DNA of 20,941 nucleotides from a virus: the IMG/VR virus record IMGVR_UViG_3300017757_000210, positions 1-20,941 of that record; one strand, written 5' to 3'. The notes beneath the pieces were generated by a model. It was not told the DNA's origin and made no database searches. It worked only from the letters and a program-made list of their open reading frames with translations. Positions within the stretch are counted from its first letter, which is position 1. Each line of letters opens with the position of its first letter. Shown here piece after piece: positions 8,495 to 16,109 of this stretch. The position numbers and the translations under genes were made by a program.

Positions 8495-9636
8495 TACCTA
8501 TTAACCTTGAAATAAAAATTCTCATCATAAACTACTACTGACGAGTCAGATTGTGTAACTTGAAAACACATCTTATAATATCGTTCTGGCATAAATGAAT
8601 TCATTTCAAGCTTAATATAATTACCATTTGAATCACAACTCAATTTAGTCCCAAAGCTACTATATGGTACAACAAATTCATCCGTTATTGCATCCTTAAC
8701 TGCATAGTAAGATGACGTCGGTAAATATTTTATAGTTTTAAAATTTGAAGAAGTTGCAAAAGTTTTAGTTGGATATCTATCACGACCTACTACTCGTATT
8801 TTAGGAATCTCCCTTCTATTATACTCGTGCTTTAAATTTTTTAAATATACAACACTCTGTTCTGAAGTTAGCTCAGATAAGGATCCAGAAACAAAAGTAG
8901 AATCATCATAAACTACTTCAAGTCTAGGTTGATATACTGTATTTGTTTCTCTTGAAAAGAATGAATTTTTACCATATTTAGTTGCATTAGTTTCTTGTGA
9001 CCCTGATCTTAATAATATAATACCATCATTAATATACTTACCATTAGCGCCTTTAGTAGAAAGAATTTTATTAATTACCGGTGTTACATCCATTCGTAAA
9101 TCTGCAGATTCATGTTCAAATGACTGAGTACCGTAGTGAGTAGTATACCAAGTACCACCACCAGTAACGCTTGAGTATATCATAGCTGAACCTTCAGCTA
9201 AGGATTGAGATGTCCACTGCGTATCCCTAGCAGGAACATCTGCCGTAGTAGGGGAAGTCTTATTCCTATATGTCCAAGAGGATCCAATGTTATCAAATTT
9301 GTTTAAAGCTACTGGGTCTAGTTTTCTACCTTCACCAGGTGACCAAGATTGAGATATAGGGTACGCAGTTAGCTTATACTCTAAAGGCACTTCTTGAGTT
9401 TCTGTTTGATATAAGTTTAAATAAAACTTAGGTGTGCTTAAACTCTTTGATATATCACCTTCTGCAATAGAGGAACTAACCTGATCTAAATTAAACTTAA
9501 GTATTATTCTAGAGTTAAAGATTCCAGCTGATGATGAAACTTTCATTAGCTCTAGAATAGAATCTACACCAGCGTTTAAGCTTGATGTTTTTTCATATAT
9601 TGTATTATCTGATTCTGCAAATATTGATTTAATCAT
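8494..9636 (-). CDS. DNRLRE-like beta-sandwich virion protein (380 aa)
   Basis: The N-terminal 245 residues look like a DNRLRE-type domain: an opening strand pair with RIILKFNLDQV (43-53), GTWY (161-164), a helix-like DVTPVINKIL (183-192), then NDGIILL and finally FFSRETNTVYQPRLEVVYDD (226-245). That order, with the closing PRLEVVY, is typical of the family, which is common in surface proteins and carbohydrate-binding scaffolds. The C-terminal part (about 265-380) is another beta-rich domain. The start has a good SD (AGGAG, 8 nt before ATG), and the gene begins 10 nt after the gp6 stop. It is probably a baseplate-periphery or fibre-attachment component translated with gp6. The domain call is from visual pattern only. 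Confidence 0.72.
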   Translation of the reverse strand: MIKSIFAESDNTIYEKTSSLNAGVDSILELMKVSSSAGIFNSRIILKFNLDQVSSSIAEGDISKSLSTPKFYLNLYQTETQEVPLEYKLTAYPISQSWSPGEGRKLDPVALNKFDNIGSSWTYRNKTSPTTADVPARDTQWTSQSLAEGSAMIYSSVTGGGTWYTTHYGTQSFEHESADLRMDVTPVINKILSTKGANGKYINDGIILLRSGSQETNATKYGKNSFFSRETNTVYQPRLEVVYDDSTFVSGSLSELTSEQSVVYLKNLKHEYNRREIPKIRVVGRDRYPTKTFATSSNFKTIKYLPTSSYYAVKDAITDEFVVPYSSFGTKLSCDSNGNYIKLEMNSFMPERYYKMCFQVTQSDSSVVVYDENFYFKVNR

Positions 9637-9646
9637 TCATCATCTC

Positions 9647-11533
9647 CTATATAGAAACTACTCTACCTTTAATATCAGAGTTAGGGAACCTAACTTCAAA
9701 TATACTTGGATCTAGAGATGGATAAACTACACCACCGCGGGTTGCTTGATCTATGTTATATATATTACCAGAATAACCGTCTTGTGCATTGCTTAAATTA
9801 AAAACCTTAATACTAGAAATACTTTGTATTCCCATAATAGATGCTAATTTAGTATATGCATCTGCAAGTATAATAGGTTGATTTATCTGCATACCGTCTA
9901 CATGTAAAAATTCTTTTAGTGCGTCTATAGCTTTTATAAGTACGTCATTACTGTTAAAACCAGGTAAAGTAATAATTTCAAAATCTAGCCCAACATTTAT
10001 AATAAATGCATTTTTAAGGGTTACTGAATCGGTTAACAGCCTATAAGGAGCTAAATAATTCTTTATGTTTTCTTTAGTAGCTGGGTTAGTTTTTACTAAT
10101 TGTTTGTTTGAATTATAAGACAGCGTATATAAATTTACTGCTGAGTGATTAGCTAACCTGTTAACATTATTAATAGTATTTAATTTCTCATCTTGAGTAA
10201 CATACACTTTAGCTATTGAACCGTACTGTGAAGGCATAGTTAAAGTTCTTATCATATAATCTTCTTTACTCACTACCCTACCTTGAGCGTTAAAGAATGC
10301 TAGTGCATTGTTTCTTATTTCTTCTATCGATTCAGGACCTTTTCCTCCTTGAGCAGGTGTAGGATTAACCACTGCTAGAGAATTTCTTGCATTATTATAT
10401 GCAGTATTATCTAACCCGCCTCCATCAGTTAAGAATCCGACTAAGTCTATATCAGTAATATCGCTTGATGGAACATTATCTTTTACACCTTTACCTATAG
10501 TGTATTCTACAGTTAAGGTTGTACTGGAAGGTGCTTCACCATATGCTTTAGTATACATAAAATTTGATGGATCTAAAAATGTTCTACTGAGAGGTGTAGC
10601 GCTAGGTAGATTAGAACCAGCAGTAAGAGGGTTAGGAACTATTTCTTCGTCCGGTCTAGTTGATGTACCAGATCCAAATTCAAGAACTGTTTTACCATCT
10701 TCTCTAACTTTAGTTATAAATCGTTTTGAAGTCTTTTTAAGTTTTAATAAATAAGGCGTTTCTGCATTATAGTCGGTAAGTTCTGGATCATTGTATTGAT
10801 TGTTTTGTATTTGCTTAAATACTGTATCTTGAGCTAGAAATGGCACTTCTGACCATTCTCTGCCATCTGAATCTGTACATTTAATTATTTCTATAACATT
10901 AGTATTAGATAATGCTAATTGCAAAAATGGTTGTGCTTCACCTAATGTAAATGTTTGAGTTACCGTATTACCGGATTCAAACGACTCACGCTTACGTAGT
11001 AAATAATAAGTTGGTTCACCTGTAGTATCATCAGTAGAAAATACTGATATTTCAGTTGGTGATTGTGAACCAGATATTGAAAAGTCTACCGGTAGACCAC
11101 GTCTAAAGGTTGATCCTTTAGTTGATTTAACTCTCATACCAGCTTCAAGAACTAATGCATATCTAAAATCCGGTTTGTTATTCTTCCCAACACCTATAGA
11201 TGGTACTGTTTGAAATATATCTATATCAACTTGAGCTGCTATAGCTTGTTTTGGTCTGTACCCTAAAGCTTGTGACAAAGCAACTATATTTTTTCTTTCA
11301 GTTGCATAAGGAAGCATAGTTTCTTTAAACTGCTTATCTAAATAAAAACTTAATAGATCCCCTACATATGCTGTAGTTTCAAGAAACATCATACCAGGTG
11401 ACGCTTCATTAAAATCATTAAAAGTTGTAGGGTAATAAGTTTTTGAAAAGTCTATTAGATTTTTTCTAATAGTAGCAAAATCCTTACCGGTATATTTTAT
11501 ATCTTTAGCTATTTTTTCGTTTACTGATGCCAT
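9647..11533 (-). CDS. 6: Baseplate wedge protein, T4 gp6-like (628 aa)
   Basis: The N-terminus carries the features of gp6/baseplate-J-like proteins: DIKYTGKDFATIRKNLIDFS, then FNDFNEASPGMMFLETTAYVGDLLSFYLDKQFKE and ERKNIVALSQALGYRP (within residues 11-94). The central section includes EFGSGTS and VEYTIGKGVKDNVPS. The C-terminal half has the family's NNALAFFNAQGRVVSKEDY and a domain with IDALKEFLHVDGMQINQPI. In T4, gp6 forms the inner ring of the baseplate that holds the wedges together and changes shape on contraction. The length is close to T4 gp6 (660 aa). It follows gp25 with a 3-nt gap and no evident SD, so coupling to gp25 translation is likely. The synteny gp25-gp6 supports the assignment strongly. 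Confidence 0.93.
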   Translation of the reverse strand: MASVNEKIAKDIKYTGKDFATIRKNLIDFSKTYYPTTFNDFNEASPGMMFLETTAYVGDLLSFYLDKQFKETMLPYATERKNIVALSQALGYRPKQAIAAQVDIDIFQTVPSIGVGKNNKPDFRYALVLEAGMRVKSTKGSTFRRGLPVDFSISGSQSPTEISVFSTDDTTGEPTYYLLRKRESFESGNTVTQTFTLGEAQPFLQLALSNTNVIEIIKCTDSDGREWSEVPFLAQDTVFKQIQNNQYNDPELTDYNAETPYLLKLKKTSKRFITKVREDGKTVLEFGSGTSTRPDEEIVPNPLTAGSNLPSATPLSRTFLDPSNFMYTKAYGEAPSSTTLTVEYTIGKGVKDNVPSSDITDIDLVGFLTDGGGLDNTAYNNARNSLAVVNPTPAQGGKGPESIEEIRNNALAFFNAQGRVVSKEDYMIRTLTMPSQYGSIAKVYVTQDEKLNTINNVNRLANHSAVNLYTLSYNSNKQLVKTNPATKENIKNYLAPYRLLTDSVTLKNAFIINVGLDFEIITLPGFNSNDVLIKAIDALKEFLHVDGMQINQPIILADAYTKLASIMGIQSISSIKVFNLSNAQDGYSGNIYNIDQATRGGVVYPSLDPSIFEVRFPNSDIKGRVVSI

Positions 11534-11536
11534 GTT

Positions 11537-11968
11537 TTACAAATTCATTACTGCTACTGTTCCATCAGATGCAAACTTAAATGTTACCGAAGTAAAATTA
11601 GTTATATCGTTTGTTACTGAAAAGGTTAATGCTACATTTATTCTATATTGATCTATATTTTCTACTGATCTATCAACTGATATATTTTCTAGGTTTACAT
11701 AAGGTAACCAAAATTTAATAGCACTAATAATTTCGTTTCGTATCTGCTGACCTGTATTAGAAGTGTTAGGTTGAAATAAAAATCGCCTTAAATTAGTTCC
11801 AAAATCGGGTTGCATAAATCGTTCACCTTTATGTGTTAAAAGCAAATTTACTATATTAGTTCTAGCTTGATCTAGAGTTGTATAGTTTAGCTTAAAATTA
11901 GATTGACCTGGACCAAATGGTAGGGCAATTCCTAACGCTATATCTTCGCTTTCAAATTTATCTAACAT
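11537..11968 (-). CDS. 25: Baseplate wedge protein, T4 gp25-like (143 aa)
   Basis: This is a compact gp25/lysozyme-like-fold protein. The hallmark segment LLLTHKGERFMQPDFGTNLRRFLFQP (residues 42-67) contains the Glu, Pro and Arg of the conserved core (E49, P54, R61/R62). It is followed by an amphipathic helix (IRNEIISAIKFWLPYV) and strands (YRINVALTFSV, SVTFKF). In T4-type tails and related contractile systems, gp25 sits at the baseplate inner ring and starts sheath assembly; the family is not known to retain lysozyme activity. The length is typical of the family. The ATG overlaps the stop of the upstream gene (TAATG), and gp6 follows after 3 nt, so the three are translated as one unit. Confidence 0.93.
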   Translation of the reverse strand: MLDKFESEDIALGIALPFGPGQSNFKLNYTTLDQARTNIVNLLLTHKGERFMQPDFGTNLRRFLFQPNTSNTGQQIRNEIISAIKFWLPYVNLENISVDRSVENIDQYRINVALTFSVTNDITNFTSVTFKFASDGTVAVMNL

Positions 11969-12498
11969 TATTTCTTAAACTTTTTTACTAATTCACTATA
12001 ATCACGAGTTAATGCTTTTGCTACACCTGGATCTACATCTGTTGTATGACTAGCTACCCCTCGTACGTCAGTAGTAGGTATCATTTCCGCTACTGAAGGA
12101 GTTCCTGTCTGAGTCATATCTCCATAACCTAGTTTAGCTGCTAGAGAGTTTCTATCAAACGTTTGAGCATTATTTGAAGTTAATACCTGTCCACCCATTG
12201 TATCATATCCACCTGTTTCTGATGTTAATCTAGATGAATTACCTGACTGTATTTCACCTGCAGTTTCATTAAGTATATCGTTTAACATTTTATTTTTCGT
12301 ATACTCAACTTGTTTTTTAGGTTTTCTTGAACGTCTTTCAATACTATCAGCTAAACCTAAAGCATGCTTTAACCCACTTTTCATATCATTAGACGTAACT
12401 TTTTTATTTTTTTGCTCATTTAATACTTGACGTACTTCTTTGCGTACCTCTTCACGAACAATCTTTCTTATAACTTGTGCTATTTTGTTTGTAGACAT
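11968..12498 (-). CDS. Baseplate-operon coiled-coil protein (176 aa)
   Basis: Residues 1-30 form a strongly charged amphipathic helix (IRKIVREEVRKEVRQVLNEQ), and a second basic helical segment runs to about residue 80. The middle is Ser/Thr/Gly/Asn-rich and probably disordered, and the C-terminus ends in a short basic helix (YSELVKKFKK). No enzymatic motif, Cys cluster or membrane segment is visible. The start has a good SD (AGAGGA) and a 66-nt upstream spacer, and the stop overlaps the gp25 start. Genes of this type sit directly ahead of gene 25 in marine T4-like phages, as I recall, and are listed only as structural. It may be an assembly factor or minor baseplate part; no function is assigned. 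Confidence 0.75.
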   Translation of the reverse strand: MSTNKIAQVIRKIVREEVRKEVRQVLNEQKNKKVTSNDMKSGLKHALGLADSIERRSRKPKKQVEYTKNKMLNDILNETAGEIQSGNSSRLTSETGGYDTMGGQVLTSNNAQTFDRNSLAAKLGYGDMTQTGTPSVAEMIPTTDVRGVASHTTDVDPGVAKALTRDYSELVKKFKK

Positions 12499-12564
12499 AA
12501 TTTTCCTCTAAATATACTTTATCATATATAAATATAACTTATCTTAATTTATTGATTAAAATTT

Positions 12565-13161
12565 CTATGCAACTCCCATCCATGGTATAGGTGTTGGTAC
12601 TGGACCAGCTGGAGTAGGTACTAAACCAGTGTACAGTCCAGATATCATTGTTAAATGCTGTGTAAATCCAGATACAAGTATTCCTGCTATAGCTCCACAG
12701 TTATTAGAATGAAATGCATCATTAATAGTTGATGCAAGACCTGGTATTGCTCCAAGTCCTGGATCTAATTGAGTTACACCGGGAGCTGGTGCTACTGTTG
12801 GAGGGTGTGGTGGTACAGGTTGATATTGAGCAGCTGCCCAAGCATTAACTGTACCAGTTGCTGCAGCCATCCAATTAGGTGCACCTAAATCTAAACCTTC
12901 AGGTGGTACACTTGCTGAATTAAATACCTGTGCAAAGGAAGCTTTCCAACCGCTCTCCATAGTTGCTTTAACCCAGCCACTAGCTAATAAATTATTATAA
13001 GGAATGATACCTGCAGTAATAATTGCTAGTTCATATTCATCCGCTATCTTTTTAGCAGTAGGAGCTCCTGCTTCTTCCCACTCTTCATCACTATCACCTC
13101 TTGCGTTACCACAAAACCATGAATTCATAGCTGCTGTAAATCCTCCCCAATTAGCTGGCAT
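12565..13161 (-). CDS. Pro/Ala-rich baseplate-block protein with PTPAGP tail (198 aa)
   Basis: The sequence is unusually rich in Ala, Pro, Gly and Trp (MPANWGGFTAAMNSW, then GAPNWMAAATGTVNAWAAAQ). A Pro-rich linker (about 115-130, PVPPHPPTVAPAPGV) separates a helical N-terminal half from a C-terminal part ending HLTMISGLYTGLVPTPAGP then VPTPIPW. That end resembles the tail of the adjacent spike protein (WLTTLQGEIHPTPAGPSGPP), which suggests the two share a folding or docking element. The start has a strong SD (AGGAG, 8 nt before ATG) and lies 14 nt after the spike gene, so co-translation with the spike is likely. It could be a spike-tip or hub-associated protein. It is not recognised as gp27, gp29 or any T4 hub protein. 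Confidence 0.7.
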   Translation of the reverse strand: MPANWGGFTAAMNSWFCGNARGDSDEEWEEAGAPTAKKIADEYELAIITAGIIPYNNLLASGWVKATMESGWKASFAQVFNSASVPPEGLDLGAPNWMAAATGTVNAWAAAQYQPVPPHPPTVAPAPGVTQLDPGLGAIPGLASTINDAFHSNNCGAIAGILVSGFTQHLTMISGLYTGLVPTPAGPVPTPIPWMGVA

Positions 13162-13175
13162 ATACTATCTCCTAT

Positions 13176-14630
13176 TTATCCGTTTCTCTGCACCCACACA
13201 GTATCACTGTAGCTAGTAGCTAGAGTTGATTTTAATGTTGCAATATCTGCTTGATGACCAGCATACTGTGGTGCTTGTATAGGTGGCCCTGATGGACCAG
13301 CTGGTGTTGGGTGAATTTCACCCTGTAGTGTGGTAAGCCAAGCATCTAGAATATCACATAAAGTACTCTTCCATAAATCATCTTCATCACCTAAAACTAG
13401 AGGGTGACCTTTAGTAGCTTGTGTAGCTCCTACACCACCATCATCTTCTGATTGCTGTGATTTACCTAGATATATAAGTGGAGCTTCTATTTCTACCTTT
13501 TCAGTTGCATTTAGATATATTGACGGTGTATCAACTAAAAATTCAACTCCTGCATCAAAAGTTATATCTGTTTCTGTTGTTAAGCCTATACCACCTCCAC
13601 CGAAAATGTAGGTACCAGCTTCACGACTATTAAAAATTAACCTATTAGAAGTTAATAATATTTGACCTTGACGCTCACCTTCTTCGTCTATTAAATCATC
13701 AGTAGTAGGTGCAGTAAGATCTTCACCTACAGTATTAGTTCCTGCAGTAAAAGAAAGCGCGTCATATTTAGTTGAACCAAATGTTAAAGGAACTGTTTGT
13801 CCACGAGTCATCCATATTGAGCTAGCTTCTAAATTAGGATCCTCTATTACATGCTCTCCACCATCTTCAAGGTCCTGGTCTTGCCCATTACGTATAATCG
13901 TTATAGGTTCTGCTGGATCATCAGTTGATGGATCCGACCACGTATTAGCTGGTTCGCTCTTAACTGCTGATCCAAACCTAATTGACTGACCAAACCTACC
14001 TTCAAAAGTAACATCACCTTCGTATGGTTGAATTGGTCTTATTTTAGGCTGTTCTTTAAATGTATCACCATATTCAATATCACCACCTTCATCCCCTGCT
14101 ATATTAGGGTTACCAAATCCTATCTCTTTATATTCTTCAATCTTACTTTTGTTAGCTGAGTCTGCGTTTGGCTTTGGTATAGTTACAAATGGTAAAGCAT
14201 TATGGTGAATAGATCCCCATATATTTATAACATCATGGTAGTATAATTGTTCAGTACCTGCGTCACCTACTGATTGTTTATTAAGGTATGAGGTTGTTAA
14301 AACTATTTCATGCTTTAACGGATACTGTTTTATATTACGTGTTAATGGAACTGCCCATGGTAGATTATCTTCATCTTCTATATTTTGATCTGAAAATAGT
14401 CTTCTAACTTTGATAAAGCCAAACTGTTCTTCTGGATCTGGAATTGTAGAATCATAATTGTCGTGATCAGCATTAAGAATTATATCAATAACCTCTGCTG
14501 GTTCAATATGGTAGTCTGCAACTTCTAGACTACTTTGTAGTTCTGCTGTTTGTTGATCGACTGGTCCTGAAGGCCCGGTTTGTACCCTAGCTTCTGTCCC
14601 GTGATTGAATTTTACTTTCTGATACCCCAT
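13176..14630 (-). CDS. Baseplate central spike, T4 gp5-like without lysozyme domain (484 aa)
   Basis: Residues about 45-115 match the OB-fold of gp5-type spikes (VIDIILNADHDNYD, FGFIKVRRLF, LPWAVPLTRNIKQYPLKHEIVL). A middle section has EGRFGQSIRFGS (210-221) and PITIIRNGQ. Residues about 322-392 (ILLTSNRLIFNSREAGTYIF to YLNATEKVEIEAPLIYLG) look like a repetitive beta-helix or needle, as in gp5 C-termini and VgrG. The C-terminal 80 residues contain HPTPAGPSGPP, a motif I associate with spike and hub tails. T4 gp5 carries a lysozyme domain between OB-fold and helix; no lysozyme-like catalytic segment is seen here, so membrane piercing may be purely mechanical. The start overlaps the preceding gene by 44 nt and has only a weak AAAAG upstream. 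Confidence 0.82.
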   Translation of the reverse strand: MGYQKVKFNHGTEARVQTGPSGPVDQQTAELQSSLEVADYHIEPAEVIDIILNADHDNYDSTIPDPEEQFGFIKVRRLFSDQNIEDEDNLPWAVPLTRNIKQYPLKHEIVLTTSYLNKQSVGDAGTEQLYYHDVINIWGSIHHNALPFVTIPKPNADSANKSKIEEYKEIGFGNPNIAGDEGGDIEYGDTFKEQPKIRPIQPYEGDVTFEGRFGQSIRFGSAVKSEPANTWSDPSTDDPAEPITIIRNGQDQDLEDGGEHVIEDPNLEASSIWMTRGQTVPLTFGSTKYDALSFTAGTNTVGEDLTAPTTDDLIDEEGERQGQILLTSNRLIFNSREAGTYIFGGGGIGLTTETDITFDAGVEFLVDTPSIYLNATEKVEIEAPLIYLGKSQQSEDDGGVGATQATKGHPLVLGDEDDLWKSTLCDILDAWLTTLQGEIHPTPAGPSGPPIQAPQYAGHQADIATLKSTLATSYSDTVWVQRNG

Positions 14631-14997
14631 CTTTTACACTTTTAACCTTTTCGTTAAGCTTCTTATTACCTTCTTCGATAGCGTTTAACTCATCTAATAA
14701 CTGAGCTTTCTCTTCCTCGGATATACCAAAATCACCCTCTCCCTGTGTATTATTACCAATAAGTCGCTGTACTACTGCAAGTAGTTTAGCTAACTGGTCG
14801 TCATTTTTCACACTTACTTCAAGGTAATCCTTTATTAAAGGTACTATAATGGTTGCATCACCTATGTTTTGCACAAATGGTTTTAATTCAGATATAAGTA
14901 AGTTTATTTGAGATTCTTTTTTCTTGGAAGCACCATATAAATCCTTTGCTATATCTGCAAAACTCTTTCCTTTAAATATTTCACTATCTTTATCCAT
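14587..14997 (-). CDS. Conserved helical phage protein between sigma and spike genes (136 aa)
   Basis: The protein is almost entirely helical and charged. It opens with MDKDSEIFKGKSFADIAKDL and a basic segment (YGASKKKESQINLLISELKP), then a hydrophobic helix (IIVPLIKDYLEVSVKNDDQL), LAKLLAVVQRLIG, and an acidic coiled-coil C-terminus (EEEKAQLLDELNAIEEGNKK). I recall similar proteins beside spike genes in marine T4-like phages, but their function is unknown to me. No SD is visible before ATG 14997-14995. Its 3' end overlaps the spike gene by 44 nt in another frame, longer than the usual 1-4 nt overlaps in this window. It could be a baseplate assembly chaperone. That is a guess from position only. 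Confidence 0.75.
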   Translation of the reverse strand: MDKDSEIFKGKSFADIAKDLYGASKKKESQINLLISELKPFVQNIGDATIIVPLIKDYLEVSVKNDDQLAKLLAVVQRLIGNNTQGEGDFGISEEEKAQLLDELNAIEEGNKKLNEKVKSVKDGVSESKIQSRDRS

Positions 14998-15006
14998 ATA
15001 TAATAA

Positions 15007-15840
15007 TTAGAAATATTTAGAGTTTTGGTCAATAGAACCCGAGTTTTTATAGGTTACCATTCCAGAGTGCTGATATTCCTCCCACTTTTCATTATATATC
15101 TTTCGCATAGTATTAACTACTTTAGTTATATACTGTGTTTTAACATCTGCCATTTCTCGAATTAGTATATAAAGAGCTTTTTTATTATATATCTCAATCT
15201 GTTCTCTACGTCTAAAAAGCTCTGCAATAGCAGCTGCTACTCGAATATCTTTCTTTCTAGAAAATATTACATTAAGATTATTATCCCAATACTCAACCAT
15301 TTGATTAGTAAAGTCTTTTTTAGCTTCTTTATATTCATCACGCACTATCTCGTTTGTAATATTACGTTTGAGATCGACTGCATCTAGTGTAGTACGTTGC
15401 TTCATCTTTTTATAATTCTCATTGTTATTATATATAAGATAATTTTTAGCTACTATACTGAAATATGAGTAAGCTTTAGAACCTTTAGTATGATCATATT
15501 TATCTATCTTTTCAATTAAGTATGCAACTACTTCAGCTTGAACATCAACATACGGGTCATCAAAGCAATAAAATTTAAAAGTGTGAATTATATTTTCAGC
15601 TAACTTCATAAACGGTTTATGAATATGTTGAGTGTATACTTTGTTGCGTAAATGAAATGATTCTTCGTTATTATAAGCTACAATAGCTTTTTCATTTTCT
15701 TCGTGAAAATAACCACGACGTTTTTTTTGCTTTGTAGCTTTTCTTTTATCTTCAAATTTACCATACCATTCATAAAATTGAGTAACATTAAGAGGGTATG
15801 AGTCTATTGTTATACTTGAAGTAGCTTGTGAATTTATCAT
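15007..15840 (-). CDS. 55: Late-transcription sigma factor, T4 gp55-like (277 aa)
   Basis: Residues about 70-150 resemble sigma region 2: FDDPYVDVQAEVVAYLIEKI, KYDHTKGSKAYSYFSIVAKN, then YLIYNNNENYKKMK. The Tyr/Phe-rich AYSYFSIVAKNYL stretch is the typical -10-recognition and melting helix. A C-terminal helical region (about 218-248) could be an HTH-like segment. In T4, gp55 binds host RNA polymerase and directs it to TATAAATA late promoters together with the sliding clamp. One such octamer lies upstream at 19902-19909. The protein is clearly longer than T4 gp55 (185 aa), with an extra basic N-terminus (KRKATKQKKRRG, about 32-43). The start has a strong SD (AGGAG) and overlaps the previous gene by ATGA. 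The family call is solid; promoter partnership is inference. Confidence 0.88.
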   Translation of the reverse strand: MINSQATSSITIDSYPLNVTQFYEWYGKFEDKRKATKQKKRRGYFHEENEKAIVAYNNEESFHLRNKVYTQHIHKPFMKLAENIIHTFKFYCFDDPYVDVQAEVVAYLIEKIDKYDHTKGSKAYSYFSIVAKNYLIYNNNENYKKMKQRTTLDAVDLKRNITNEIVRDEYKEAKKDFTNQMVEYWDNNLNVIFSRKKDIRVAAAIAELFRRREQIEIYNKKALYILIREMADVKTQYITKVVNTMRKIYNEKWEEYQHSGMVTYKNSGSIDQNSKYF

Positions 15841-16109
15841 TCATTATCTCCTAGATTATTTAGTTGTGATATTATCTTTTTTAATTCCTTAAAGAAATAG
15901 CCTACTTCATCATCAGAGCTAAATGATCCTTTGTTATCTATTTTTTTAATCTCACGGTTCATATCTGTTATAGTTTCTGAAAACCGTTTAACCCACGATT
16001 CTAGATTTTCTATATATTCCTCACTCTTCTCAAAGTTACGTAAAAGATTCCAGTTAGCATATAATGATCCGATTAAAGCTATAGATAATATTATTATTGT
16101 TAAAATCAT
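15837..16109 (-). CDS. Small single-TM membrane-anchored protein (90 aa)
   Basis: Residues 2-21 (ILTIIILSIALIGSLYANWN) form a hydrophobic anchor. The rest is a charged helical, probably cytoplasmic or periplasmic tail (EKSEEYIENLESWVKRFSET, then DDEVGYFFKELKKIISQL). Small TM proteins of this layout are common beside sigma or late-gene blocks in T4-like marine phages, but no function is known to me. It is not a plausible gp33 co-activator because of the TM segment. It overlaps both neighbours by 4 nt (ATGA at each end), so translation is coupled with the HD protein before it and the sigma factor after it. Confidence 0.75.
   Translation of the reverse strand: MILTIIILSIALIGSLYANWNLLRNFEKSEEYIENLESWVKRFSETITDMNREIKKIDNKGSFSSDDEVGYFFKELKKIISQLNNLGDNE

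Noticed and set aside
12527-12534. Exact TATAAATA on the plus strand in the spacer upstream of the coiled-coil gene
   Set aside because: It would drive transcription away from that gene, into an antisense direction with no plus-strand gene; the spacer is AT-rich enough for a chance match.
14222-14229. TATAAATA in the gene direction inside the spike coding sequence
   Set aside because: It is deep in a reading frame, about 1 kb before the next start codon, so it is most likely chance.
15837-16109. The 90-aa protein as a gp33 late co-activator, suggested by its position next to the sigma gene
   Set aside because: Its N-terminus is a clear membrane anchor and its C-terminus (NNLGDNE) lacks a clamp-binding-like hydrophobic tail.
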